From Tachypleus tridentatus (taxonomy: Eukaryota; Arthropoda; Merostomata; Xiphosura; Limulidae), in contig NC_134835.1 of the NCBI RefSeq assembly GCF_004210375.1, positions 70,338,447 through 70,402,446 on the forward strand: a DNA stretch of 64,000 nt, in the 5' to 3' direction. Of this stretch, positions 24,927 through 34,489 are shown piece after piece. The translations under genes and the position numbers were made by a program. Every line of letters starts with the position of its first letter. The first letter of the stretch is position 1. The notes beneath the pieces were generated by a model. It saw only the letters and a list, made by a program, of their open reading frames with translations, searched no databases and was not told where the DNA came from.

Positions 24927-25057
24927 GTTTGTATGTTTGTTTGGAATTAAGCACAAAGCTACACAATGGGCTATCTGTGCTTTGCCCACCACGGGTATCG
25001 AAACCCGTTTTTTAGTGGTGAAAACCCGCAGATATACCACTGTGTCACTGGGGCACA
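24927..25057 (-). repeat. SINE family B, full length with 10 bp target duplication
   Basis: Best family B copy (inverted): TTGGAATTAAGCACAAAGCT, ACACAATGGGCTATCTGTGC, CCACCACGGGTATCGAAACC, ending CCACTGTGTCACTGGGGC. Perfect flanks GGTCGCAACA occur at 24917-24926 and 25058-25067. Confidence 0.95.
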
Positions 25058-25530
25058 GGTCGCAACAATCAACATACTTTAAGCCTCAGAAGCTGCAATT
25101 GTGACAAATACCTATTAGTCTGAAAACTATAAACATCTGACCAGGAACGTTTATAGATTTCGAAGTATAACAATATCAATTCAGAATTAATTAAGAGAGA
25201 AGGCTAAGTATTGCTTATGAGTTTGTAAAATTTGTGCAGAAAATCATTATTTATAATAACCGTTATTGTAATTTGTATTGTTGTTTGTTATTAACATATA
25301 TTTGTGTTAAGAAAATTGAATGCATCAATCTTATTGGAAAACATCATAAATTTGACACATTTCGACATTCTACATTCAATTAACTTTTAAATTAAATGTC
25401 CAGCTATTTGAAATCGTAATACGTAACATAATAAATCGGACATTCGTCCAAGATAAATTATAATACGCAGAATAATAAATTGGGAGCTCGTGTCTAGCAC
25501 CTGAATCACAGACAATATTCATTATAAAAT

Positions 25531-25652
25531 GGTCCCCCGTTAGTACAGCGATAAGTCTACGGAGTTAGAACGCTAAAATCAGGAGTTCGATTCCTCTCAG
25601 TGAGTTCAGCAGATGGCCTGATGTAGCTTTGCTATAAGAAAACACAAACACT
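25531..25652 (+). repeat. SINE family C, full length with 9 bp target duplication
   Basis: Head GTTAGTACAGCGATAAG, middle GCTAAAATCAGGAGTTCGAT, tail CAGATGGCCTGATGTAGC followed by TTTGCTATAAGAAAACAC. Flanked by TTATAAAAT at 25522-25530 and 25653-25661. At about 120 bp it is the shortest of the three families. Confidence 0.93.
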
Positions 25653-25709
25653 TTATAAAATTAAATTAAAATCATAATGTAGTTTATATCTATCCATACC
25701 AATACGATT

Positions 25710-26085
25710 TGATCATGTATGATTATCAAAGCTTTCTCAAACAACTAGAAAAATATAAGAAAAGTGAATTGCTCAAAAATGCCAAAATTTTAGAAGTAAA
25801 AGCTAAGAAATGATTGAGAAAAATAAACTAAAACGCGTATTATTGATATATTATTCGATAATGATTTGTTGTCTGAGGAAGCATTAGGAGAATACTCTAG
25901 TGTCTCCACTAGCCAATCAGAGTTGAGTGATAAAGATAACTTAGAAATTCAGTTAATACTCAAACAAATCGAGGTTCAACAATCCCGCATCCAAAATGAC
26001 AAAGAACAAGCTCGAATCGAAGCTGAGAAAGAAATTAGGCTGAAAAAATGGATATTAGACTTAACTCCGATCGATTAAAGCAAAA
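25710..26085 (+). mobile_element. LTR-retroelement gag-like fossil (fragment)
   Basis: A lysine- and glutamate-rich, coiled-coil-prone stretch, clearest at 25866-26078 (IQLILKQIEVQQSRIQNDKE, then QARIEAEKEIRLKK). It resembles the charged N-terminal linker of Gag-like proteins from Metaviridae-type (gypsy-like) retroelements. It is a broken fragment. No LTRs, protease, reverse transcriptase or integrase are visible nearby. An intact SINE A lies just downstream. Family assignment rests on composition and style, not on a diagnostic motif. Confidence 0.4.
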
Positions 26086-26152
26086 TGATAACATTGAGCT
26101 CAATCAATAAAATATTCAGTTACAGATCAGATAGAAGACTAGATATTGTTTA

Positions 26153-26417
26153 GGCCTGGCATGGCCTAGCGCGTTAAGGCGTGCGCTTCGTAATCTGAGG
26201 GTCGCGGGTTCGCGCCAAACATGCTCGCCCTCCCAGCCTTGGGGGCGTTATAATGTGCGATCAATCCCACTTTTCGTTGGTAAAATAGTAGCCCAAGAGT
26301 TGGCGGTGAGTGGTGATGACTAGCTGCCTTCCCTCTAGTCTTACACTGCTAAATTAGGGACGGCTAGCACAGATAGCCCTCGAGTAGCTTTGTGCGAAAT
26401 TCCAAAACAAACAAACA
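26153..26417 (+). repeat. SINE family A, full length with 12 bp target duplication
   Basis: GGCCTGGCATGGCCTAGCGC head with a shortened B-box region (the GGTTCGC and GCCAAACATG blocks are joined after a small deletion). Complete body and tail. Perfect AGATATTGTTTA at 26141-26152 and 26418-26429. Confidence 0.95.
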
Positions 26418-26429
26418 AGATATTGTTTA

Positions 26430-28361
26430 TGAGTTTGTAGAATTTTTGTATATAAATAGTTATTTGTAATAATCGTTTTTATAAATGGTATTGTTGTTTG
26501 CATATTAAATATATTTGTGTTAAGAAAGAAAATTGTGTGTATCAGTCTTGTTGGTAAATATAGATTTGATACATATAGACATTCAGTTAATTTTTAAGTT
26601 CAAATTAAAGTTTCAGGCTATTGTGAAATCGTAATTCTTAACGTACTAACATAGTAAATTGGAGACTTCTCCGAAATATATTATAATACGTTACTCTATA
26701 GGTAGGTACAACTGAGCTCTGTACCGTTAACAACTAACGACGATAAAAGATAGTTGTAAGATTTACGTTAGAATATCGAAGTTAACATATTTGCACAGCA
26801 GACGGCAGCGCAAGTTCAAATACCCCTCAGATCCGTTTTAATTCTCGTCAGGGAATAAAATCTGCAAGTTATTCACAGGTGTTAATAAAGGATAATGGTT
26901 GATAATGCAACCAAAGGTGCCTGCTTAATGAGATCGAGATTCGTTGATAGAAGTTACAGGTATGTTTTTCTAACCAGTATTTGACAGTAAAAGCAAAATA
27001 ATTTATTAATATTCCCCATTAATTTCGTTCTTACATTAGAACTGTAAACCAAATTGTATGAAACACAGTAAACACTTTATAAATAGAGTCTAGAATCTGC
27101 ATACAAAAAATGGTAAAATTTTATTTAATACGTTTCCTATTTTTCTATATTGTGGAATGTCTTAAACTTCTTATATTATATTTTATAATTTTTTTAGTAT
27201 TTGCTTAGTTTTACCTTGTTTAATATTCCTCTGTAAATTTTTTTAATAATTTATTTCAGTGATTGAGAAAATCAAATTTCACTCGAAATCACACAAACAT
27301 GGCATGACTTATGGTGGCACAATGATTTTTGCTAACGGTGTATTGATTAGACATTAATTTATGTCTAATAATTACAGTTTGTTTTCAATATATAAGAATT
27401 TATTATATTTGTTATTTAAACGCAAAAAACGTACTAGCATATTTCATAAAAACAGATCTGTATCGTCCAAATTATTTGCTGTCATAGACTACAGCTTATT
27501 GTACCTAAAGCCTTGTCCTGGGCTTAACAGGCTTGTTCGCAATTATAAATCTATCATGGTCATAAGTGAAAATTATAACACGTTAAGGTCTTTGACATTC
27601 TAAACAGTGCTTCATAAACAAAGCAATTACTCATAACCTTATTAACAGAGTGCCATCTAACAATAGTAAGACCAAGTTTCAACAGAAAAATAAAAGACTG
27701 CAAGTCAGATAACACTGTTCAAAATGAAGAAGAAAAGTGATCACCACTGTTTATACCTTTGTCCATCTTTCAAGACAATGACGGGAACAGATACGGCGAA
27801 TAGATACTTAGGTTAAATCAATCACCTAATTCATGGCAGGGTACTAATATGTCAGGGTACCAGAAGTTATTATCATACTTAAATCAACACCACCCCAGAG
27901 CGGAATGTATCGTTTAAAATCTTTAGGGATGACAAATGATCATGACAGCTAACCAATAAGATTAATAAAAGTTTGTCACATCAATGCTCTCCTCAAATGG
28001 TAGATACAGAGAACAAGTTGTTGTTATCAATGAAGATACAGCTAACAGGCAGGGATAGAGCATGATGGCTCACAAATACTTTCACACCTGCATGAATGTA
28101 TACAACACAGATCTTGTCTTCTTGTACTATTGAGACCTGTCATATTTTCAACAGTTAGAAAAAGCTGTTATAAAATGATGAGAACTGTCATGTAATAAAG
28201 ATTACAAAATACACTTCATTACTTATATTGTAAAAGTTGAGTACAGTCACTTAGAAGTTTTATTTAGTCTAAATAGGAAGTTTTTGATGTCTTCTCTCCT
28301 TGTCCAAGATTTTGGTTGCTTTTTCAATAGAATTAATCTAAGCTACCTTTATTTGCTAATA
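26430..28361. other. Intergenic, nothing recognised
   Basis: AT-rich at first. Between about 27630 and 28140 the composition is more balanced but no frame or motif is recognisable. The 80-codon frame at 27361-27603 is unsupported. Confidence 0.45.
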
Positions 28362-28465
28362 GTTTGTTTTAGAATTTGGCGCTAAGCTACACGAGGACTA
28401 TTTGCGCTAGTCGTCCCTAATTTGCCAGTGTAAGACTAGAGGAAGGCAGCTAGTCATCACCACTA
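28362..28465 (-). repeat. SINE family A, 3' part only
   Basis: Inverted tail and part of body: TTTTAGAATTTGGCGCTAAG, CTAGTCGTCCCTAATTTGCC, GCAGCTAGTCATCACCACT, then unrelated sequence. Confidence 0.8.
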
Positions 28466-28754
28466 AATCGTCTGCTCGCTATACTTTCAATACCAATGAG
28501 TTACAAACACAATTTCCAATATTCGTCTGCCTTTAACTCTCTCGTAATAATTATTAAAAAAATCAATAAAACAGTCATTCACAAATTAAACTAATTTTAT
28601 ATATCTGCACTTTAGAGTCTTTTATATCATGTCAAAAATGTAAGCATAAGTGCACTGGTTGACTCAAAAATATCATAAATGAAAGGTTACCTTTGGACAT
28701 GAAAAGTTGTTTCTTTTTTATATAAAGTTTTAAAAAACAAACAGAGCTTCTCAT

Positions 28755-29050
28755 AAAAACAGCAAAACACAAAATGTGAAACCGTGAATTTGCATGTATC
28801 TCCTCATGAACCGACAAACACCTTCATGACAAATTTGGTAAAGAACCATCAACAGGGGCAAAGTAGTGGTAAAAAAGAAAACCGCAAAAACACTCATAAA
28901 ATCCGCAAAATGCAAAATTTTTATACATTTTATCACGGACCTAATGAACCTCCATACCAATTTTGGTGAAGATCCATCTCCACCCTCCGAAGTATTTACA
29001 TGGACATACGACAGACAGTACTATTATATTTATTTAGGTGGCACTAGTGC
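28755..29050 (+). repeat. Unclassified dispersed repeat R1, copy 1
   Basis: Contains AACACAAAATGTGAA, an inner block CAAATTTGGTAAAGAACCAT, a related second block CCATACCAATTTTGGTGAAG and an end ACAGACAGTACTATTATATT. Two other copies lie at 38725-39055 (reverse) and 62655-62790. The ACAGACAG plus TATTATAT-type end recalls 3' ends of RTE-like non-LTR elements in arthropods; that class is only a guess. Forward and reverse frames of 61-70 codons here are repeat artefacts. Confidence 0.7.
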
Positions 29051-29444
29051 ATTAGATCTATATGTGACATATTCATGACGTGATATCTGAACCTATGAAT
29101 GGAGAAAAATAAAGTTTTTCATTATAGGAAACGAAAATAAAAGGGAAAATCGTGTCTCCTATTGCAAATCTACATGCACACAGAAAAGAATTTTGCGAAG
29201 TTAGGGGTTGCATGTCACGTAATAAAAAAGATTTCCAGTATCATATAAGCAAAAGTTTCATTATAGTATGACTGCTCCAGCTTCTTGTAAGAAATATTTT
29301 ATATAGAAAGGCAGGCAGTCAAAATATCAAGCCTCTACTGTCGTCATCCATGAATTCATAACACATTTCAATTTCATCGTACCAACATATGCAATGTTCA
29401 GAAAACAATGGTCACATCCCCATATTGGTTCATACGTCCTGGCT
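29051..29444. other. Intergenic, nothing recognised
   Basis: No gene or repeat family recognised. Confidence 0.5.
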
Positions 29445-29574
29445 ATTCTAGCTTTCAATACAAGTGGGCCTAGCGTAATCTAGTGATTATTCTAGTTTTC
29501 AATACAAGTAGGCCTAGCGTAATCTAGTGATTATTCTAGCTTTCAATACAAGTAGGCCTAGCGTAATCTATTGA
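29445..29574 (+). repeat. Tandem array, 44 bp unit, three copies, ending in a SINE
   Basis: Units starting ATTCTAGCTTTCAATACAAG at 29445, 29489 and 29533 each contain GGCCTAGCGTAATCTAGTG, which resembles the SINE A head. The last unit continues straight into a SINE A body. Confidence 0.85.
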
Positions 29575-29820
29575 CTAAGGTCCTCCATTCTCAGTCTGTA
29601 TGTCACGGGTTGGAATTCCCTTCACCTAATATGCTCGCTCTTTCAAATATTACGGCGATATAATGTGACGGTTTTCTATTATTCGTTGGTAAAAGAGTAT
29701 CCCAAGAGTTGGCGGTGAATGGTATTGATTAGCTGTCTTCCCTGTAGTTGATCACCACTAAATATGTACAGCTAGTACAGAAATCCCTCTGTTAGCTTTG
29801 CGCAAAACTTAAAACAAAAT
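29555..29820 (+). repeat. SINE family A, variant head (A2)
   Basis: Head GGCCTAGCGTAATC, B-box-like GGTTGGAATTCCC, junction CACCTAATATGCTCGC, body AAGAGTATCCCAAGAGTTGG and tail GCTTTGCGCAAAACTT. Diverged. It shares the TTCAC(C/T)TAATATGCTC junction with the copy at 40546. Confidence 0.75.
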
Positions 29821-30323
29821 ATATAAAATCTTTCTAGCTTTTTCTATATGTTTCTATATTATTTCCAACCACAATAGCTTGACAACTTGCATTGCATTGC
29901 AACCATCTAATTATGCTGGTCGTGTATAATTCAAATGCTTTTGTGTCTTTATTTGACTTTTCACAGACACTTATCATGAAGCTTTCTGTGTTGTCACCTA
30001 GTTGATATAATAAGTAGAAATGATACTTTCTTCATTATTTTATATCATTTCCTAACTTTCGTAGTTATCTAGTTCAATCCAAGGAGATGGCAAATTTCTG
30101 TAACTTATATATATAGCTTGGCTATTTTTTCGTGCATCATGTAACTGTGGAGGCTTATAGGTAGCCTTGTTTAATACTAGGTGACACGACATAGCACGTC
30201 CAACTACAATGTCATGATTTCTGTTTAACATATGATGCTATACCCATGTTCATATTTCATAGATAAAATAACATTTCATACGAGTTTCGTCGTATTTTGT
30301 TGAAATGCATCTTTTAACACTCA
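29821..30323. other. Intergenic, nothing recognised
   Basis: No gene or repeat family recognised before the Tc1 element. Confidence 0.5.
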
Positions 30324-31893
30324 CAGTTACGACAGAAAGTGTTCGTACCCCTGCGTCCCGAGTGGTTTTTTGCCCATAACTTAAAAAGTATCAAGATTAG
30401 GCTAATAGAAGTATGGTTTGTTATAAATATTATACTAACACATATTTACATAAATTTTATGTAAATTAAATGACAAATAAACTGTTTATAAACAAATAAC
30501 CAAAAATGGAGGAGCAGAAAGTGTTCGTACAGTTTAGAACGTATGAAAAAAACTGATATTCCCGTAACAATTTTGTTTACTTTGGCGAATAAACTACATT
30601 ATACCATTCCAGAACCAGACACTGGGTTCATAATTATTGAAATTTAGCCTGCAAAAAATGTATTTCTGGCAATTTAGCACAGTCTCCGTCATTATCTGCT
30701 TGGTCATCATGGCAAACAGGAAACAACAGTGATTTAAAAAACCGAATTATTGTAAAATACAAGTCTCGTGTGTCTCTTTCCGGTATTGCTACACAACTTA
30801 ATGTGCCGAAATCTACTGTTCAAGGCATAATTGCCAAATTTAAGCTTACAGGATCAACTGCTAACCTCCCTCGTTCCGGACGCCCCACCAAAATTCCAGA
30901 AAGAACCAAGAGGAAGTTAGTAGGAACCCTCGTTTAACACGTAACGACATACAGAAACTGGTAAGAGAAACTGGGATTGAAGTAAGCTCATCTACATTTA
31001 CGAACATGTTACGCTCTTCTGGGTTTAAAGCATGTCGTCCTCGTATAACTCCATATTTAAAGCCTTTTCATTTAGAAGCACGATTGAGGTATGAAAGAAA
31101 GCATGTAGATAAACCCTTTACCTATTGGAAGAGTATTTTTTGGTCAGACGAGACTAAAATCGAGCTTTTTGGCCACAATGATGCTCGCTATATTTTCCGT
31201 AAGATGGGGGAACGAAATCTTCCAAATAACACCGTCCCTACAGTTAAACACGGAGGTGGCTTGATCATGCTATGGGGTTCCTTCAGCTCTTCTGGTGTAG
31301 GCAGCCTTCACCGCGTCAACGGAATCATGAAAAAAGAAGAGTACGTTGATATATTACGCACTTATATCGAGCATCATTCTTGATATAAGTGCGGCTTGGG
31401 CATCGTTGGATCTTCCAGCACGACAATGACTCTAAACACACATCGAAATGTATGCAATCCTGGTTGCAGAGGAACCATATAAGCGTTTTGGAGTGGCCTT
31501 CACAGTCACCCGATCTCAACCCAATTGAAAACGTTTGGCATGAGTTGAAGACCAGGGTTCATCAGCGTCATCCGAAAAACTTGCAAGAGTTGGAGGCCAT
31601 CTGTAAAGAAGAATGGAAGAAAATACCAGTCGAGTACTGTCAAACGATCATAGAGGGTTATGAGGAGAGATTGCGCCAAGTAATTCACCTGAAAGGTTAC
31701 ACAATTGACCATTAAAGCAGACGTTTATAAACAGTTTATTTGTTGTTCAATTTACATAAAACTTTATGTAGATTTGTGCTAGTATAATATTTATAATATA
31801 CTCTACTTTCGTTATCCTATTCATGATACTTTTTAAGTTATGAGGAAAAAACTACTCACGACGCAGGGGTACGAACACCTTCTGTCGTAACTG
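30324..31893 (+). mobile_element. Tc1-type DNA transposon, full length, inactive
   Basis: A 1.57 kb element with long terminal inverted repeats of about 170-180 bp (left 30324-30505, right 31722-31893). Both start CAGTTACGACAGAA and continue GTGTTCGTACCCCTGCG, later AAAAAGTATCA and AATAAACTGTTTATAAAC. The right flank is TA (31894-31895); the left flank reads CA, so the duplicated TA has probably mutated. A second copy of the terminal direct repeat (CAGAAAGTGTTCGTAC) lies inside the left arm near 30517-30532, as in IR/DR-type Tc1 elements. It encodes the transposase pseudogene described separately. Confidence 0.95.
30709..31715 (+). pseudogene. Tc1-type DD34E transposase, frame-broken
   Basis: ATG at 30709 opens a Tc1 transposase that would cut and paste the surrounding element. 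The N-terminal paired-like helix-turn-helix is visible (LSGIATQLNVPKSTVQGII, then LPRSGRPTK). The catalytic domain carries FWSDETKIELFG (first Asp), FQHDNDSKHTSK (second Asp) and PDLNPIENVW (Glu). Exactly 34 residues separate the second Asp and Glu, so the DD34E triad is preserved. The stretch 31006-31383 holds the first Asp and 31389-31715 the rest, ending GYTIDH before TAA. The frame changes three times (about 30730, 30925 and 31382), so no full protein can be made. Decay looks modest. Confidence 0.93.
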
Positions 31894-32385
31894 TACAAGT
31901 GTGCAAAGCTCGTGTTATTAGCTCTGTTGATCACGACTGTTGTATGTATTGTTTTGGACACTGCAAAACTTGTCTATAAGGTATAAGGCCGTAATCAATG
32001 TCGATAGAGAATACCATTAAAAACTAGTGACCAGTCAATAAACTGTTGCTTGGTGGCCTAAGAAACTAAATCAGGTATAGAATATCTTAGTCTGTCTGGC
32101 CCAGACCGACAAACATTTACTTGTCTGCCTGTATATTCACCATAGCAGGACTTTTCAACAGTGATTGGTGCTGAGAAGTCCAAGTTTTAACCATTCACAA
32201 GATCTGACACACATCTGTAAACCACTACTTTTTACATTTTACTTCCTGATCTATGTATATTTCTTTGGACACTTCAAAGGATGTGATTCTTTACCCCAGT
32301 GGCGATTCTGCCACTGTAAATAGAAGTGTCTTTATAGCATAACATTCATGCTCCCTTGATAAAATATATGACAAAGCTGGTGAGT
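31894..32385. other. Intergenic, nothing recognised
   Basis: No gene or repeat family recognised. Confidence 0.5.
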
Positions 32386-32390
32386 CAAAT

Positions 32391-32458
32391 GGAGATTGCA
32401 AGACTTGAACTCAGAACTTCTGGCTAACAAGGACAGTGCTCTACCAGTGAGCTATGTA
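32391..32458 (-). repeat. tRNA-like relic (tRNA pseudogene or SINE head)
   Basis: On the minus strand an A-box TAGCTCACTGGTAGAGC is followed by an anticodon-arm-like CTGTCCTTGTTAGCCAG (TGT at the anticodon position) and a B-box AGTTCAAGTC. The acceptor arms do not pair well, so it is not called as a functional tRNA. It differs from the heads of families A, B and C. Confidence 0.4.
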
Positions 32459-32789
32459 AGAGTACAAGCTACTCCATCACTGCTTACTTATAAGGATTTT
32501 ACTGTGAGTGTGATCACAAAACTAAATATGGCCAAGAATAAATGAAATTATGTAAAGTTTATCACTTATTTTTTAATTCTGTTAGGGAATACTACAAGGA
32601 CTCAATTTGAGTCTTCCCCTGTAGAATATGAATCAAATAATCTAGTTTTCAAAAATGTTGTTTAGGTTTTGCTGAGAGTTTACTCAGTGTGTTAGAAACT
32701 AGGTGGATGTAAAAGGCTTTCTTTGTTCATGTGTATGATTCATATCCTATTATTTCGACATTATTTCATTTTATCCTGTGTTCTTGTAT

Positions 32790-33610
32790 GGCATGATTGG
32801 TTAATGCAGATAACTCTGTATTACTGAGACTTGCATATTCATTGTTGGGCGGTTTTTCTTGTCTTTAGTGCATTGGTATTCACATTCACAGGGAACATTG
32901 GAGATGGTGACTTTCCTCTCTATTAGGTCATTAGGTTGTTTGGTGTGTAGTAATTGCGATCGCATTTTCTTGTAGTTTCTGAATATTGTTTCAACTTCAT
33001 GTTGTTTACCTATATTCTTTATATATCTAGAAAAACCTCTCACATAGAGGGAAATACGACTGTGTGTCTCTACTTTTCTTTCTATTTATCCTCAGAGTTT
33101 ATCTTTTTTATTTACTTTTTTATAAAGTTTTTAATGTATCCATTTTAAGAATGGATGGTTATAGTGATGTATATTTTTTCTGTCTTCTTAGGTCCTTCGG
33201 TATTACTAACTTTGCTCATTCTTAAAACTAGACAATTTTCGATACCCATTTATCCAATGTTGGGATGGTTCGATTTCTAACCGACGTATTTACCCGTATC
33301 TCTTGATTTACCGTAAATTACTGTGAAACATTAGTTATGGATGTTGGTAACCATCACATCTAGAAATGGGAGATTATTATCTTCTATTTCTGTGATGAAT
33401 CGTATTGCGGGGTGTTATTAGTTTAATAATTTATTGAATCTTCTTCGTAGAGTCTTTGTGTGTCCAGTTTGTGAATGGGTACATTTTGTCAATGTATCTG
33501 AGTCAAATTTTGGAGTGCAGAGAGACTGTTTTAAGGGCATTAACTTTTAACTGTTTCACGTAGAGATTACTTACAAAAGATTCATGGGGAGGAAAACATT
33601 GTCTAATGAT
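32790..33610 (-). mobile_element. Penelope-like retroelement relic, RT and linker region
   Basis: The minus-strand frames show late reverse-transcriptase features (FITEIEDNNLPFLDVMV, with NNLPFLDV diagnostic for Penelope-like elements). Nearer the 3' end is the linker leading to the GIY-YIG domain (FSRYIKNIGKQHEVETIF, NYKKMRSQL, VPCECEYQ) at 32801-33043. Penelope-like elements encode RT fused to a GIY-YIG endonuclease. This copy is old and broken in several places and lacks the 5' RT part and most of the endonuclease. Confidence 0.75.
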
Positions 33611-33949
33611 GAACAGCACAATCATATATTTGTTGGACATTTCAGAATATACACAGTTCATCTTTAACAAATTCCTACAGTGAAGACAAAGCTATATCTA
33701 TAAACAATTACTTGAACGTTGACTAAAAGCTTAAGTGCTACGTAACATATCAGTAAACGAATGTTAAGATTCAAAGCTGAGAAAAACTGTAAAACCAGTG
33801 AGTGAACAAAAAATAATACAGACCCACACTAAATTAATTAGTAAAAGTATTCATATAGCTAATGAGAATAAAAATTAAAACATACTTATCTCAACAGAAG
33901 TATAGCTATTATTGAAAATATGTAGATTATATTTAATCAGGGTTTCAAG

Positions 33950-34170
33950 TTTGTGTGTTACTTGGCTAATACTTTAAAACGTTGATGAGTTTTTGTATCA
34001 AGTATTTTGTGGATGGAAGAGGTGCAGGGTAATGTTAAAGGGTGACTGGTTTTATGGAAATTCCATGTGCATTCATGGATATGTAGGGTTAAATATCATT
34101 TTTTCCCCGTGTAGGCAGTTTTGATGCTACCACAAGTATATGAGTAAATTTTAAACGAAGAGGGTTCTGA
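33950..34170 (-). mobile_element. Penelope-like relic, GIY-YIG-type fragment
   Basis: On the minus strand a frame reads IYSYTCGSIKTAYTGK and later KILDTKTHQRFKVL. This fits the pattern of a Penelope-like GIY-YIG endonuclease (VYKI.C....YIG.T, then KILD.E). It lies upstream, in element orientation, of the RT fragment at 32790-33610. That order is reversed relative to a single element, so it is a second copy or the flanking partial copy typical of Penelope tandem insertions. Confidence 0.5.
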
Positions 34171-34489
34171 GTGAAGCCTTCACATGAAGAAAAGTTTTAT
34201 CTGACGCACTGACTTAAAAATCATTCTTAATTAAAGTTGTAATAGTTTAGTGAGTAGATTTTTAAGGATTAAGATATATTTACCTGAATAAGGAAGGCAT
34301 AAATATACGAAGCATTTAGATATAGCTTTGCCAAAGACTAAGATGTTGCCTCGATATATAAGCTATTGTTATAAAAAGCAAACCCTGGTTTTGTGTTTGT
34401 TAACCTTGGAACTCTGCAGGTCTTTTCTGGCATATAATGTTGTGTTTGTTGATCTTGGATCTCTACAAGTCTGTTATTATATAATACTG

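Noticed and set aside
28751-29078. Overlapping 61-70 codon frames on both strands
   Set aside because: All lie inside the R1 repeat and recur in its other copies.
32391-32458. tRNA-Thr gene on the minus strand
   Set aside because: Acceptor stem does not pair and the anticodon stem has a mismatch; kept only as a tRNA-like relic.
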